A DNA stretch of 64,000 bases from Tenrec ecaudatus (GCF_050624435.1 NC_134539.1:147289525-147353524), one strand, 5' to 3'; positions 39,625 through 50,487 are shown, counted from the first letter of the stretch. Translations and numbers: made by a program. Notes: generated from the sequence alone by a model not told the origin.

Positions 39625-40135
39625 TAGCTCTTTTGTGTTAGTCTGGGTTGACTAGAGAAACAAATGCATAGAAACTCATATGTGTGTAAGAGAGAACTTT
39701 ATATCAAAGAACAATTGTACATTAAGAGAACATCCCAGCCTAGTCCAGATCAAGTCTGTAAGTCTGATATTACCCCATCTGTCAAAACTAGTCCATAAAT
39801 TCCTCTTTAGACTCATACAGCCATACAATGATGCCGAATGCAGGAAGATCACAGGCAGGTGGGTGGAAAGTCTTATGGATCCAGAGGTGGTAGGAGCATT
39901 TCAGCGCTGGCATGGGTCTCCACGTGGCTCCTCCAGCTCCATGGCTCTGGTTCTATCAGTGTAAATATATGTGGCTTGTCAATAGGAATGTCTCTAAGGG
40001 ATTGAGTGTATCTGGCCTCCAGGGAGCTATTTATCTTCCTTGTGCCTCCAAATGAGGTCATCAAGCTGCAACCTGATTGACAGGCTGGAATCCCCTTGGC
40101 AAGTTGACAGGCGATTATGTAACTACCCATGCCTT
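39625..40135 (+). repeat. TCTCTAGAGAA-family interspersed repeat
   Basis: It begins TTTTGTGTTAGTCTGGGTTG followed by ACTAGAGAAACAAATGC and ends CTTGGCAAGTTGACAGGCGA. It shares its start with the copy at 50.49 kb and inner blocks such as GGAAGATCACAGGCAGGTGG and TGGGTCTCCACGTGGCTCC. It abuts the RTE fragment. Confidence 0.6.
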
Positions 40136-40699
40136 TCTTGTTAAATTCTAAAATGCTTCAGTGTTCACAGTTTGATAGAAGAGTTCACGGGTGGCACCAA
40201 CTTTAGGAAAGTAATGCCGGCATTTCACCTGTAGAATTTTCTTCAGAAGATTGAGGGTTTAAGAGCTGGAGAAAGTCCACTGTGAGAGGAGAGAACACTT
40301 CCAAACAGCAAGAAGTGGTTCCTGCAACCCCTGCCTCCTGGTAGCTCAGAATACCAGGACACTTCAAAACGTTCAACAACAAATGGAATTTAACGATGAT
40401 GCAATTTCCCATGAACTTTGTGCAGTCTTCTCTTATCATTGAACTTGTGTTGTTTGTTACTAAGTTTGAATACATCACAGGACCTAATGATAAACAAGCA
40501 TCATGGATTTAAGCGATTGCCCCAGAAATATGACAAGCAATTCCATCTTATGAAAGGAAATCTAATTCATTCTAATTATTTAGGAGGGATAGAAAGACAG
40601 ATTTGTTTGAGGAACAAATTAGGAATGTTGAGCACCGGTGACTAGCATTTGCAACTGAATTCTTTAAAAAAATTTTATTTTCCTAATAGACTCATTTAT
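40136..40699. other. Non-coding DNA, no feature recognised
   Basis: Nothing supportable on either strand. Confidence 0.4.
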
Positions 40700-40862
40700 T
40701 GTATTCTATACTAGGTCAGTCATAGTGGCCCCATATGGGTTTCCAAGGCTATCAATCATAACCAAAGCCATTAGCCTCATCTTCTCCTGTGGGGCAGCTG
40801 GTAGGTTAGAATAGCCAACCTTGGGATTAGCAACCCCACACTTACCAGACAGTACCCCAGGG
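40700..40862 (-). mobile_element. AfroSINE, antisense
   Basis: GGTCAGTCATAGTGGCCCCA, GGGTTTCCAAGGCTATCAAT and GGGATTAGCAACCCCACACT give the family order in reverse. Confidence 0.7.
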
Positions 40863-40889
40863 AAGTCTACCAGCCTCTCTGATGGAGAA

Positions 40890-41085
40890 AGATCAGGTTG
40901 TCTGCCACTGTAGATTGACAGCCTCGGAAACCCCGTGAAGGGTCACTATGAGTCTGAATTGACTTGATGGCCATGGGGTTTCTACTAGGCAACTGGAAGA
41001 AAGGACTGGCAACTTGCTTCAGAAAATCCACTGAAAGCCTGAGGGAACACAGTTCTACTGTGGAATGCACGTGGTCTCCATGACT
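40890..41085 (+). mobile_element. AfroSINE fragments, sense, adjacent to an antisense copy
   Basis: ACAGCCTCGGAAACCCCGTG, AAGGGTCACTATGAGTCTGA and ATTGACTTGATGGCCATGG form a 3' end. A second 3' piece (GGGAACACAGTTCTACTGTG) follows at about 41040. With 40700-40862 they form an inverted pair. Confidence 0.65.
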
Positions 41086-41959
41086 TGAAGTTTGTGGTTT
41101 GTTTGGTTTGTTTATGGTTTGTGAGGCAATGGTGGTTCCATGCTAAATCTTCACCTTCCATGGAGGAGCCCTGGGTCTGCTTCCTGGCCAAGACAGCACC
41201 CGCCCACCACCGTCAGTGGAGGCTTGAGTGAGACTATGGCGCTGCAAACCTGCGTCCGTGGAGCCTTCTAGACTAAGATGTTCTAGGAAGTAGTCTAACA
41301 ACAGCAACCGCTTGGGAACGCAATGGATGCAGAGACGTAGAGACTGGACCTCAGGGTCCATTGTATTTCAAATCTTTAGGAAACTGGATGGTGGTATGAG
41401 GAGTGTGCTCCAGAACAACTCTGTGGCCAGGAGAGGCCTGGCACCATTGGTGGCATCTTTCCAGAGCTGGATTCCTTTCCGGGCTCTCCCTGCCCTTCCC
41501 AGGCCTTTCTGGCCAACGAGGAGGGTTTTCCACCCCTTGCAGGGGTGCGGTGATGGCTTCTGAAGGAGGCTTGAGAGGACGGATGTCTGCTCCCTAGACA
41601 ACTGTCTGTAATTTTCTGATGCTTCCCTTTTCAAGCTGTGCGTTCCTCGCCCTCTATCTGCTACTGCGCCCGGGATGCTAGGAGGCTGGCTTGTGTTCAG
41701 GAAGAGAAGCTGTCTCAGCATTGCTCCTCCTGGAACTCCAGGACTCCTATCCCACCCCACACAGAAGCCCTTTCCTCACCAAACCTGATCATGTGCGCTT
41801 ACAGATGGCTACGTGAATACTGTCCTTAGACCACCGCTGATTGCTATTCTTCTTTGTTTCCTTAAGAGTGCCAATATGATTTGTATTACACGCTGACCTC
41901 CCAGGCCAATTGAATCTCAAAAGACACGACTCTCTGAAGGTAAATGCCTCCTTGCCCAG
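41086..41959. other. Intron of ABCA copy 2, exons not found
   Basis: GC-richer than average. I looked for the H-loop and YKLP exons and found none. The end TCCTTGCCCAG matches the acceptor context of copy 1 at 28373. Confidence 0.4.
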
Positions 41960-42015
41960 TTAAGCAAAACTTTGACCTGGCAGAAGCCAACCGACCAGTC
42001 TCAGTCCACCCTGGG
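41960..42015 (+). pseudogene. ABCA8/9-like: ABCA copy 2 exon: penultimate
   Basis: It reads (V)KQNFDLAEA, then drifts by indels before regaining TCAGTCCACCCTGG, matching VKQSFDLEEYSLSQSTLEQ. The glutamine codon that became TAG in copy 1 is CAA here. The donor has been lost (GGATAC in place of GTGGGT). Confidence 0.85.
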
Positions 42016-42121
42016 GATACCTTGCATCCACTATGTGGCTGCGACGGATCCATGAAGTCTTTTTCCAGCTCATGCAGAGCCCCCAGGCAACAGTGCTCTT
42101 TTTGTTCCCTCCCCCTTGCAG

Positions 42122-42192
42122 GTTTTCCCACAGCTCCCCAAGAGCTGCAATTAGATACAGAAGTGGAAGCTCCACCCTCACCCCAAGTCTGT
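42122..42192 (+). pseudogene. ABCA8/9-like: ABCA copy 2 last exon, with TAG
   Basis: After CCCCCTTGCAG it reads VFPQLPKSCN, TAG at 42152-42154, then QKWKLHPHPK in the same frame. The family ends [11 protein letters not shown]...[11 protein letters not shown]. The middle has lost bases, but both flanks of the exon are recognisable, including the KWKL block. Confidence 0.82.
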
Positions 42193-42473
42193 AGTCCCAA
42201 CTAGTCTCTGCTTCTGTGTAATAGCTACAATGCTACAAATTCACAAGAAGGTTCTCTAATTACGTGCTATCACTTTATAAGGCGGTCACAAGACAGTGAC
42301 CCACACATGATATCATAATTATCAATTTACTCTGAAATACTGAGAGAATTCTTGTCGGTGACTTGGGAAAGGAGGAGTCAATGTCAGGGAAATGCTGGAA
42401 CACGTCCTGGACCTTTCTGTGAGTCACATGGCCTCCATCTTGCTGCAGTTCACAGTTTTTTGTTTGTGTATAG

Positions 42474-42474
<1 letters not shown>
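42193..42474. other. Sequence downstream of ABCA copy 2
   Basis: No poly(A) signal or other feature that I can assign. Confidence 0.4.
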
Positions 42475-42512
<38 letters not shown>

Positions 42513-42513
42513 C
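42475..42513 (+). repeat. (TC)n microsatellite
   Basis: About 18 TC units with one TTTC interruption. Confidence 0.95.
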
Positions 42514-42519
42514 CGTATC

Positions 42520-42850
42520 AACACTATATCTGACACTTATCAGCATGATATTTTATTTGCTGCTGTGTAATATCCTGCAGTGCATTTATTCATTCTGGCC
42601 ATTATACTTAACCCTGCCATCAAATCCTTTCATACACCTTTTAGAAAGCAATTTGCTGTGTGATAGGATTTACCAGTAAGAGACACCTTCGCTGATTTAT
42701 GCAAAGTGGTTTCAAAATGGGTAGTCCTAACAATGGCATGTGGGTACCAAGGGACTGCATTTGCATTTTCCCTGATGTCTAACATCACTGGATATCATTT
42801 GACTCTCTGATAGTTCCTTTAAAATGAACAGAATTTTAAAAATGATAGTG
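42520..42850 (-). mobile_element. Ancient L1 fragment, antisense
   Basis: GCTGCTGTGTAATATCCTGC, then AGTGCATTTATTCATTCTGG, follows the complemented L1 ORF2 end/3' UTR. Later blocks are weak. Confidence 0.4.
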
Positions 42851-44214
42851 ACTATTGTTGTGCGCTCTTCAAAAATACCTTTTCCCCAACCGTTAGAAAT
42901 ATCTTCTTAGAGTGGTAGTTTGCATTCAATTATATTGTTTATTTCTCCTGGCTGCCCTTTGACCCTGCTAGACTTCCAGTATTGAGTTGGATGCCTGTGC
43001 TGATTATAGATTAAATATCATCTTTTAAGAAATCCTAAGTTGTTTGCATTCTCAACAGTCTCCGAAGGGCCATTCCAATTGTTCTAGATGGATGGGATTG
43101 TACAATTCTTTTCTCAGAATAGTTTATATAACTCCTTGTGGAACCCACATGTGGAAACAGACATGGGTGCCCATGTCTGACGTTGCCACCTTTGCATAAG
43201 AAGGAGAATCCAATTCCAGTGGGTTTTTTCATCTGTAGTCCTTCTGCAAGAGTCTCCATGTATGTTCCTCTTTTCAAAGAACCAAGTTCTGAGGGGTTGG
43301 TTTTCTGCAGGGATGGGGGTACCTTGATTTGTGGTTTCAGATAATTGTCTTTTCCTACTTTCTATTTGCTGTGTATCTTTGTGGATTGTCAGCAAGAACA
43401 TGGCCATTTTGGTTTGACACAGGCCTGTGTAAGTGTAATTAATCTTGATGTTTATTTGCGATCAGTCCACTTTGACTGTTCCCATGAGCTCAGCCAGAGC
43501 TTGGAATGTTAATTGCTGCCTGAATCCTGGTAAGGGTCAAGTTGACCCCTCTAGCCCTCTCAGCCATTATCTATGGTTGAAAGAAAAAAGAAATCAAGTA
43601 TGTGATGGCGAAGTAGTGAGTTATAGAATTCGGCAACATTGTAACTGTGCCTGGCAGCTAGGGTCTGGGTGATCTGTCTGGTATTGTCAGAATTATAGCC
43701 TGTCTGCGTGTGGTCAGTAATTAACATTTGTATAAACTATCCTGTGGAGACATGTAATCAGTAGACCTGAGTTGGTGGAAGGGTGCACCAAGACTAACCT
43801 CTAGTAAAATTCCAATTGAATACCCAAAGATGAACACTGAGCACTAATCTCTAACAAAATTCAATTTCTCTATAGCTCGCTTCCCCTTGGAGTGGAGACT
43901 CTAGGCCAAGGATCCAATATTTGTAGGTAACATCTTTAACCCACTTTTTATTCAGGATTTTATATCATATAGTTTCTAAATGTTTGCAACTTCCCTATTT
44001 TTTCCATCATTAAGTGCTAGCTTATTTCTGCTCAGATCAGAAATCAAACACTGCAGAAGTGGACTTCAATAGTGAGTGGAAAAGGGGGCTACAAGATCCT
44101 GGGGTCTTTCAAGCCACCTTTGCCTTTTAATGAATTTCCTACCCTGAATTGGTAGGAAACATTCCTCTTTATCTCCAGCAATAATTATTTCCTGATATGT
44201 AGTTTGTGTGATAG
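42851..44214. other. Non-coding DNA, no feature recognised
   Basis: Overlapping opposed frames near 43035-43407 (80-97 codons) lack motifs. No ABCA exon or named repeat. Confidence 0.35.
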
Positions 44215-45025
44215 TGTATTAGGCAAGAATCTCTAGAGCCGCGGTCCTCGACCTTCACGATGCCACGACCCTCATGTGGAGGTGACCGCAACCATAAAAT
44301 TATTTTTGTTGCTACTTCATAACTGTAATTTTGCTACTGTTATGAATTGGGCGACCCCTGTGAAAGGGTCATCCGACACCCCCTCCCCAAGGGGTCGTGA
44401 CCCACAGGTTGAGAACCGCTGCTGTAGAGCAATATAACCAGGGCACTTATGGATATATATACAGAGAAAAGGAATATTATAACTAATTAGTCCACACAGC
44501 AATACAGCAGGCTCAGATCAACTCACTTCGGTGGAACAGTTAATATATTGGAAGGCCTTCAACTCACATGGGCCATCAGGTCCAAGGTCAAGGATGCAGA
44601 CATCAGAGTGCTTCCTTGGGCCAGACAAGCAGGCTTCCTACAGTCAGCAAACAGCAGGGTGGGTCAGCAACAGTCAGTCACTTGGGAGCGTAGTGAAGCA
44701 GGCCGAGATGGCATATGAAACTCAAGCAATGCAAGGCGACAGGATCCACCAGTCTGAAGCTCAAGTGATGGATGCACCAACAGGTCTCGGAGCCTCCAGC
44801 TCTAGCGACATGATCCATGGGTTGGCTTGTCCCACAGATAGTGTAGCTCTCAGGTTGAGGCAGAGAACTAGCTAAAGCAGCAGCAAGAGAGAAGGTGAGG
44901 GGGGTGGGGAGAAGACAAGCCTTGCAGGGTCATTTATCTCTTTGTCCTCCAATCAAACTGTGACTTGATTAATCCCACATGTTCCTCTTGGCCAGGTTGG
45001 CACAATAAACCTCCCTATCACAGAT
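44215..45025 (+). repeat. TCTCTAGAGAA-family interspersed repeat, split by SPIN
   Basis: The 5' piece GTGTATTAGGCAAGAATCTC is interrupted by a SPIN element, after which the repeat resumes with AGAGCAATATAACCAGGGCA. It ends CTTGGCCAGGTTGGCACAAT, then AAACCTCCCTATCACAG. Compare 4110-4861 and 50488-50965. Confidence 0.6.
44239..44421 (-). mobile_element. SPIN-type hAT MITE with 8-bp target duplication
   Basis: The left end CCGCGGTCCTCGACCTTCAC and right end GACCCACAGGTTGAGAACCG plus CTG are SPIN termini. The core TTTTTGTTGCTACTTCATAA, then CTGTAATTTTGCTACTG, is typical. It is flanked by CTCTAGAG and CTGTAGAG, seven of eight identical, with the central TA expected for this hAT group. It inserted into the TCTCTAGAGAA motif of the surrounding repeat, giving clear order of events. 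Confidence 0.9.
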
Positions 45026-45955
45026 AGCAATACACCCACTCTAGTTTTCTTGTGATTTGGGATTCTGTGATGTATAATTTCCTGTTCTTTCATTTTCCTC
45101 TTTAGAAATTCAAACTAAAAGGTTTTGTAGTTACTGTATGTAGCCAGAAACTATTTGAGATGTTCTGAATATTTGCAGTTAGTTTAATTATCTAAATGAT
45201 TGGGTTGAATATCCCTTATAGATTTTCTCTATTTCTTTCTTCTTTTGAAGTAATGTTATGTTTTTAGTGTTTCCTGCTAGCTAGACTACGTTAACTGTAC
45301 CTCTGGTATTTTATAGTGGCCTCTCAAAGGTTGCTAAACATTTTTTTCAGTGTGTGAAAAATTATCTCAGGTTTTTCTTTTTTGGCAATTTTTAAATTAT
45401 ATGACTCAGAATCCACTGGCTGGTAATTAGGATGTGTTCCAGGATGCTTGTTGCTTAGCTGGTTTGCTACAGAATAGCGCTTCTTTTCCTTTTGCATTTG
45501 GAAAAGAGGAACAAAAGTACTCAAACCAAACTTGTGATTCTCTGTTCATATGTCATAAGCCAGTTTTATACATAGCACAGAGCAGCAGTTTTTAAGTTCC
45601 TTTTAGAGAAATCTGAGTCCTGCACACGTATGATTGCTTCCTGTTTAATGCATGAACTGAAATCACTGGGCTTACCTTCCTTCTTGAAGAACGGGAGGAG
45701 AGAGGCCATTAGAGCCTTGGGAGAGAACACAAATCTTTCTAAAACTGGCACCTGACTGTTGTGTAGCAGAGGGAACTGGAAAACAGCCCTTTGAGTCTCC
45801 TCCTTGTGTCTCAGCAAGATGTTCACTAATCAAGGAGAAAACCAAACAGAAAAACTAGCATCTCAAAAGTCTTTTCAGAAGATCCACATAAATATAATTT
45901 TCCCTTTGTAAAAGCCCCAAGAGAAGGAAAAAGAGAACCAAGGAGAATGCATAGA
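45026..45955. other. Non-coding DNA, no feature recognised
   Basis: AT-rich; an 86-codon minus-strand frame (45566-45826) has no motif I can name. Confidence 0.4.
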
Positions 45956-46050
45956 AACAAATGATCAATTGTAGAACTCATCTTGATATGATTGAGCTAC
46001 TGAATTATGTGATCTGTGGATGAAGAACCAATAAAACTGTTATAAATTAA
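45956..46050 (+). mobile_element. L1 LINE 3' terminus, sense
   Basis: GATATGATTGAGCTACTGAA, then TTATGTGATCTGTGGATGAA and CCAATAAAACTGTTATAAAT, matches the 3' end of the L1 at 52.06-52.15 kb. Only the last part is certain. Confidence 0.6.
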
Positions 46051-46480
46051 ATTAAAGCAAAAAGAGAGAGAGAAAAAAAACAAATTAGCTGAGCATGCAA
46101 ACTTCGCTATGATTCACTCAGAATTTAAACAAACCACAAATTTCAGTTTAATATTGTGGGGGCACAAACAAGTAATACATCAAACTCAGTAATAAATGTT
46201 CTAAGACCTTTTCAACTAAAAGGTAGAGACTAAATAGAACTATAAATTTATAGTGCTTCTTCTGAGCTACAGTCAAGCTATAAATCAATAGTGTTCCTTG
46301 TGAGCTGCAGTCCTGGCTATGTTGCTGGTGGCTGATTATTACTATATCTCAACACAGAGTAAAGTTTAGTCATGGCTTCTCCCTGACATATCTCAACTAG
46401 TCTTATTCCCAGAAAGAGATTGATTTGTCTTTCATTTTTGGCATATTTTTACTTGGTTAAAGCCCACGTTGATCTTGGTT
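46051..46480. other. Non-coding DNA, no feature recognised
   Basis: A-rich start (L1 tail), otherwise nothing supportable. Confidence 0.4.
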
Positions 46481-47315
46481 TTCTCCTTAGATTATAAAGC
46501 AGTGACTCCACTGGCTGCTGGCTTTGTACGGCTCCTGATGAGACGTCTTTTCTGGCTACATAAGTCAGGAGAAGCCTCCAATTCGACATCTGATCCACAG
46601 ACCTGAACTTGAAAATACTTAACCACGTCTACAATGATGTGAGCCATTGCTACGGACATAAGTCTGCTCAAGAAGCACAAGCAGTGACACTTATATGCAT
46701 CTGTGTAAAACGAGAAAGTATTCACACAAAAATTGGCTCACTGTTGGTTCAAGTCGGTGGGTCAGATGTTGAGCTGTGGGGGTTCTCCTAACTTACATAA
46801 CTCTAAGAACTGGGAAAGCCAGGGAGCCAAAGACAACCAGGAAGATCACAGGCTAGTAAATACATAGGCAATGAAATCAAGATCCGTAGGTCAGGCTTGT
46901 GACAGGAGAGTTGAGTGACTCTAAGGTCGCCAGGCCAGATGGCAGGTCAGATGGTGGACCACAGATGGCTCTCAGGGGTGGCAGGCAATATGGCAGACCA
47001 TTGACTCAAGTCCAAGAGCAAGAAGTATACAAACCAGATGCAGGATCCTGCCCCAACAGAAAAGCAAACAAGCTTTCCACAAGATCTACTTATATAGGAG
47101 TAGGGCACACCCACTAGCTAGGAAATTTCCTTTCAACCGCATCTGGCCTCTACCCTGATTAAGGAGGTTTCACATCACCCTAATCTTCTTCAACTGCTTG
47201 GCTTCCCACAGCAGATATCATCATGAAATGATTACTCTGCGTTCGGTCACATCATTGGAGACAACTAGACCTTCACTGGCCCGGCCAAGTCAATGCAAAC
47301 TCAACGATCACATTT
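46481..47315 (+). repeat. Possible TCTCTAGAGAA-like interspersed repeat
   Basis: Its right part (GGCCCGGCCAAGTCAATGCA, preceded by CCCTGATTAAGGAGGTTTC) resembles the 3' regions of the other unclassified repeats. The 5' boundary is not seen. Confidence 0.35.
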
Positions 47316-47999
47316 ATAGACTTTGAATTGGTCATGAAGACCATACCACCACTTCCATGACTTACAAGTAAAGAAATACACCTTTACTTGTATATAGGAG
47401 ATCAGAAAGAGTTTTTATCCCCGTGTGTTTGTTTCACACTGTACGCAATAATTGATTGGGAGTGACTGAGGCTCAGTCCATGAGAGAATTATACCCCATT
47501 TTATCAGTTACCTGGGCTATTTACTAGTGGTCCACATCACAGATTAAGTTGTAACAATCTATATTATTGTGGCCAAGAGATTGATTGTGTTTATAGTTAG
47601 TTCAGTAGAGGTCCCCTGTCTTCTCCTTATGGCTCAAGTTTCTCCTGACCCTCATCCTGGGTTCTGGGATGTCTAGTCATTCTTTCAGGACCCTTACATC
47701 TCCAATAAATGTGGAGAGGTACACAATGGGTGAGGGATAGGAGGCAATGAAGTGAAGAGTTGGACGTGGTTAGGAAAGACTGTGCCTTGAAGAAAGGGCA
47801 GAGAATTGGTAAGAAAGAAACACCACTTGGCAGTTTTCACACCATCCTATTTATAATTTCTGTTGTTGGCTTTGGTGCGTTCTACTCTTCTTTGCTTCAT
47901 TCGCTCCCTGTGTTGACACTGCTGTGTCATCTTTTTTGAGTAGCTCAGGTCCCTCAATGATTGTTCCTTTTCCCACAGTGTTTCCATATTTTCTCTTAA
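47316..47999. other. Non-coding DNA, possibly L1 5' of next entry
   Basis: No motif recognised. The end (CTCAGGTCCCTCAATGATTG) may already belong to the L1 that follows. Confidence 0.35.
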
Positions 48000-48740
48000 G
48001 AACATACCCGAGGCCCAAGTGTCGACCACTGGAGATCCCCTGACAGAGGGGTTTAGGAGAGGAGACGGGTCAGTCAGGGTGCGATGTAGTACCGATGAAG
48101 AACACAGCTTTCCCCCAGATCCTGGATGCTTCCTCCCCCCAACTACCATGATCCGAATTCTACCTTGCAGGATTGGATAGGGCAGAGATTGTACACTGGT
48201 GCATATGGGAGCTGGAGGCACAGGGAATCCAGGGTGGATGATACCTTCAGGACCAGGGGTGTGAGGGGCGAGTCTGGGAGAGTGGAGGGTGAGTGGGTTG
48301 GAAATGGGGAACTGATTACAAGGATCCACATGTGACCTCCTCCCTGGGAGATGGACAGCAGAGAAGAGGGGGAAGGGAGACTCCGGATAGGGCAAGATAT
48401 GACAAAATAACAATCTGTGGATTATCAAGGGCTCATGATGGAGGGGGGAGCAGGGAGGGAGGGGAAAAAATAAAAAAAGAGGACCTGATGCAGAGGGCTT
48501 AAGTGGAGAGCAAATGCTTTGAGAGTGATTAGGGCAAAGAATGTACGGATGTGCTTTATACAATTGATGCATGTATATGTGTGGATTGTGATAAGAGTTG
48601 TATGAGCCCCTAATAAAATATAAAAAAAGAAAATGATTAGGGCAAAGAATGTACAGATGTGCTTTATACAATTGATGTATGTATATGCATGGATTGTGAT
48701 AAGAGTTGTATGAGCCCCTAATAAAATGTTTAAAAAGGGA
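48000..48740 (+). mobile_element. L1 LINE 3' UTR, sense, double-tail subfamily
   Basis: Starting CCGAGGCCCAAGTGTCGACC, it passes GGATCCACATGTGACCTCCT and GAGGACCTGATGCAGAGGGC. It then carries two terminal modules (about 48500-48625 and 48630-48735), each with AATAAAAT and an A-rich end. The 308-codon minus-strand frame at 47847-48773 is antisense UTR, not a gene. Confidence 0.87.
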
Positions 48741-49194
48741 AGAAAAAAAAGATAGCAAAACAGCCAGGGACAATATCTGTCACAATGAAAACTTCATATA
48801 CTTTGAAAAAAAAGAACATGTCTATAAATGATCCAAAGAGAATTATATCGGTACGTTCTCTCAAGTCTCAAGAACATATCTATAAATGATCCAAAGAGAA
48901 TTGTTTCAGTTCTTACCTGGCCATGGGAAACTCAATTGCATAATTTATGGTAGTGAGGGACTGCATTCACCCTTAATAAAATAAAAAATGAGAGTTGTAT
49001 TGTTACCCGAGTATGTGTTTCTCATACTATTCATGAGTTTAGATCTCTCTTCCACCATCTCCATGACCCACACAAACCCTACAACACCCAAATCTGGATC
49101 AATCCCACATCCTAACTCTTTGATTGGATGGTGGACACACTTTGGAATGACTTCATTTAGTCCTCATCAAAATCTTAAGAGGTGAATATCATTA
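48741..49194. other. Non-coding DNA with a local direct repeat
   Basis: AACATGTCTATAAATGATCC near 48817 recurs as AACATATCTATAAATGATCC near 48873, a roughly 55-base tandem-type duplication (each followed by AAAGAGAATT). Confidence 0.6.
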
Positions 49195-49392
49195 ATGGTT
49201 TTGTGTCGGACTGAGATCCTCAAGGTCTTCTGTTCGAAACCACTAGTCGTCCCTCAGAGGAAGTTGGAGCTCTACACTCCTGGGAAGAGTTAGGGTCTTG
49301 GGAACCCACACAAGGGCTGCTCTACCCTTTCCTCTAGGGTTGCCATGAGTCAAAATTTACCCATTGGCAGTGAGCTTGGATTTTTGGTTTGC
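49195..49392 (+). mobile_element. AfroSINE, sense
   Basis: GTTCGAAACCACTAGTCGTC, GAGCTCTACACTCCTGGGAA, CTGCTCTACCCTTTCCTCTA and CCCATTGGCAGTGAGCTTGG give body and 3' end. Confidence 0.78.
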
Positions 49393-49499
49393 AGATGAAT
49401 AAATGGGGGGAAAAGATCAATAACTTGTAGGAACCCACAAGTTCAGACATTAGAGCAAATGTTTTAAATCCTGTGATTATTGACTTAAGTCCTATGGCA

Positions 49500-50487
49500 T
49501 GATTCCTAAAAACAGTGATGAAACACCTCAACCCTTGGAGGGACCTGGAACCTATTATGCTGAGTGAAGTTAGTCAAGCACAAAAGGACAAATACTGAGT
49601 CTACTGTGGTAGCAACAAGCAACAGACTGGGAACAAGCTCAAGCTTGCAGGCCCTCAAGGCTTCTGTCCAGATATCAGACAGGCTCATAAAGAGCCCGAG
49701 TAGTGCCAAAGAGCCACACAGCGTGGTCGAGGGGTCAGTGTGTGCGGAGAATATGCTGTCTGCTGAGTGGTAACCATGTGGATCTGGGGTGAGGTCCCCT
49801 GGAGAGGGATGAAGCTTACTAATGGGAGGGACAGTGCAGGAGAGGGGAGAGGGAATGGTCACTTTGGGGGAGAAATAAATGCATGTCGGTTGAGGGGAGG
49901 GCAAGGAGGGCTGACTGCCTGGTTGGGAAAGGAAAAACTGAGGATGCTCTTGGGAACATTAGGTGGGGAGGGTCTTCAGTGGCCTGCAGCCGGTGAGCAG
50001 AATTGACCTGGGGTGTCTGGGGTATCCCAGGAACATGGAACTCTGGGACACTGAATTCTGGATCATTGGGACACACATCATGCTCCAGAGACTGCATCAG
50101 TGAGACTCCATATGGGAATTCCACTGGGTGAACTGGACTTCACCCCAGAGACTCCTGTAACCTGAGGACTTAAGCCGGAAAACACGTGGTGTCTGAGGAA
50201 ACAGAAGACAGCTGGACCAAGAGCAGTGTACTGTTGGTTGGTGGACAAACAAGGTCTTGCTACATCAACGCCCCATGTGCTGTATTAAGGCACATATTAT
50301 TCCAGCAATCCTGTTATATTCCGCGTATGCTTGTTTTTGTTAGGATGTGTCTCAGAGATGCACCTCCATTGGGGCTCACCCTCTTGAAGCTATGTTATTT
50401 GTTTTGTTGTTTTTTGGTAAATGAAACCCATGGATGTTGAGCCTATAGGGAAAGAAACTATAACCAGGGGTGGGGAGTGGGGGGCGG
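49500..50487 (+). mobile_element. L1 LINE 3' region, sense (left part)
   Basis: ATTATGCTGAGTGAAGTTAG, then TCAAGCACAAAAGGACAAAT and ACTGAGTCTACTG, is the end of ORF2 and start of the 3' UTR of L1. The UTR continues until interrupted at 50488. Confidence 0.7.

Larger units (their letters stand above)
35966..42190 (+). pseudogene. ABCA8/9-like: ABCA8/ABCA9-like pseudogene, copy 2
   Basis: Five exon relics in order (about 35966, 37835, 37990, 41960 and 42122) match the same NBD2 and C-terminal exons as copy 1, on the same strand. Not only exons but also intron bases next to the signature exon are shared with copy 1, for example GGGCTCAG followed by CTCACAGACAGGGCC. It therefore arose by segmental duplication (or is a neighbouring cluster paralogue), not by retroposition. 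Exons for the H-loop, the SIQHLKSKFG segment and the YKLP segment were not found between 38083 and 41959, and no membrane-domain exons were seen upstream. Stops at 37857 and 42152 and a lost donor make it non-functional. Confidence 0.85.

Noticed and set aside
39285-39650. 119-codon frame as a host gene
   Set aside because: It encodes the C-terminal end of an RTE-type reverse transcriptase (FESWYWRR...GHVIRR).
41440-41600. Candidate for the missing YKLP exon of ABCA copy 2
   Set aside because: A pyrimidine tract and an AG are present, but the translated sequence does not follow the family in any frame.
47847-48773. 308-codon minus-strand frame, the longest in the window
   Set aside because: It is the complement of an L1 3' UTR with its A-rich tail. 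Lack of stops comes from UTR composition, not selection.
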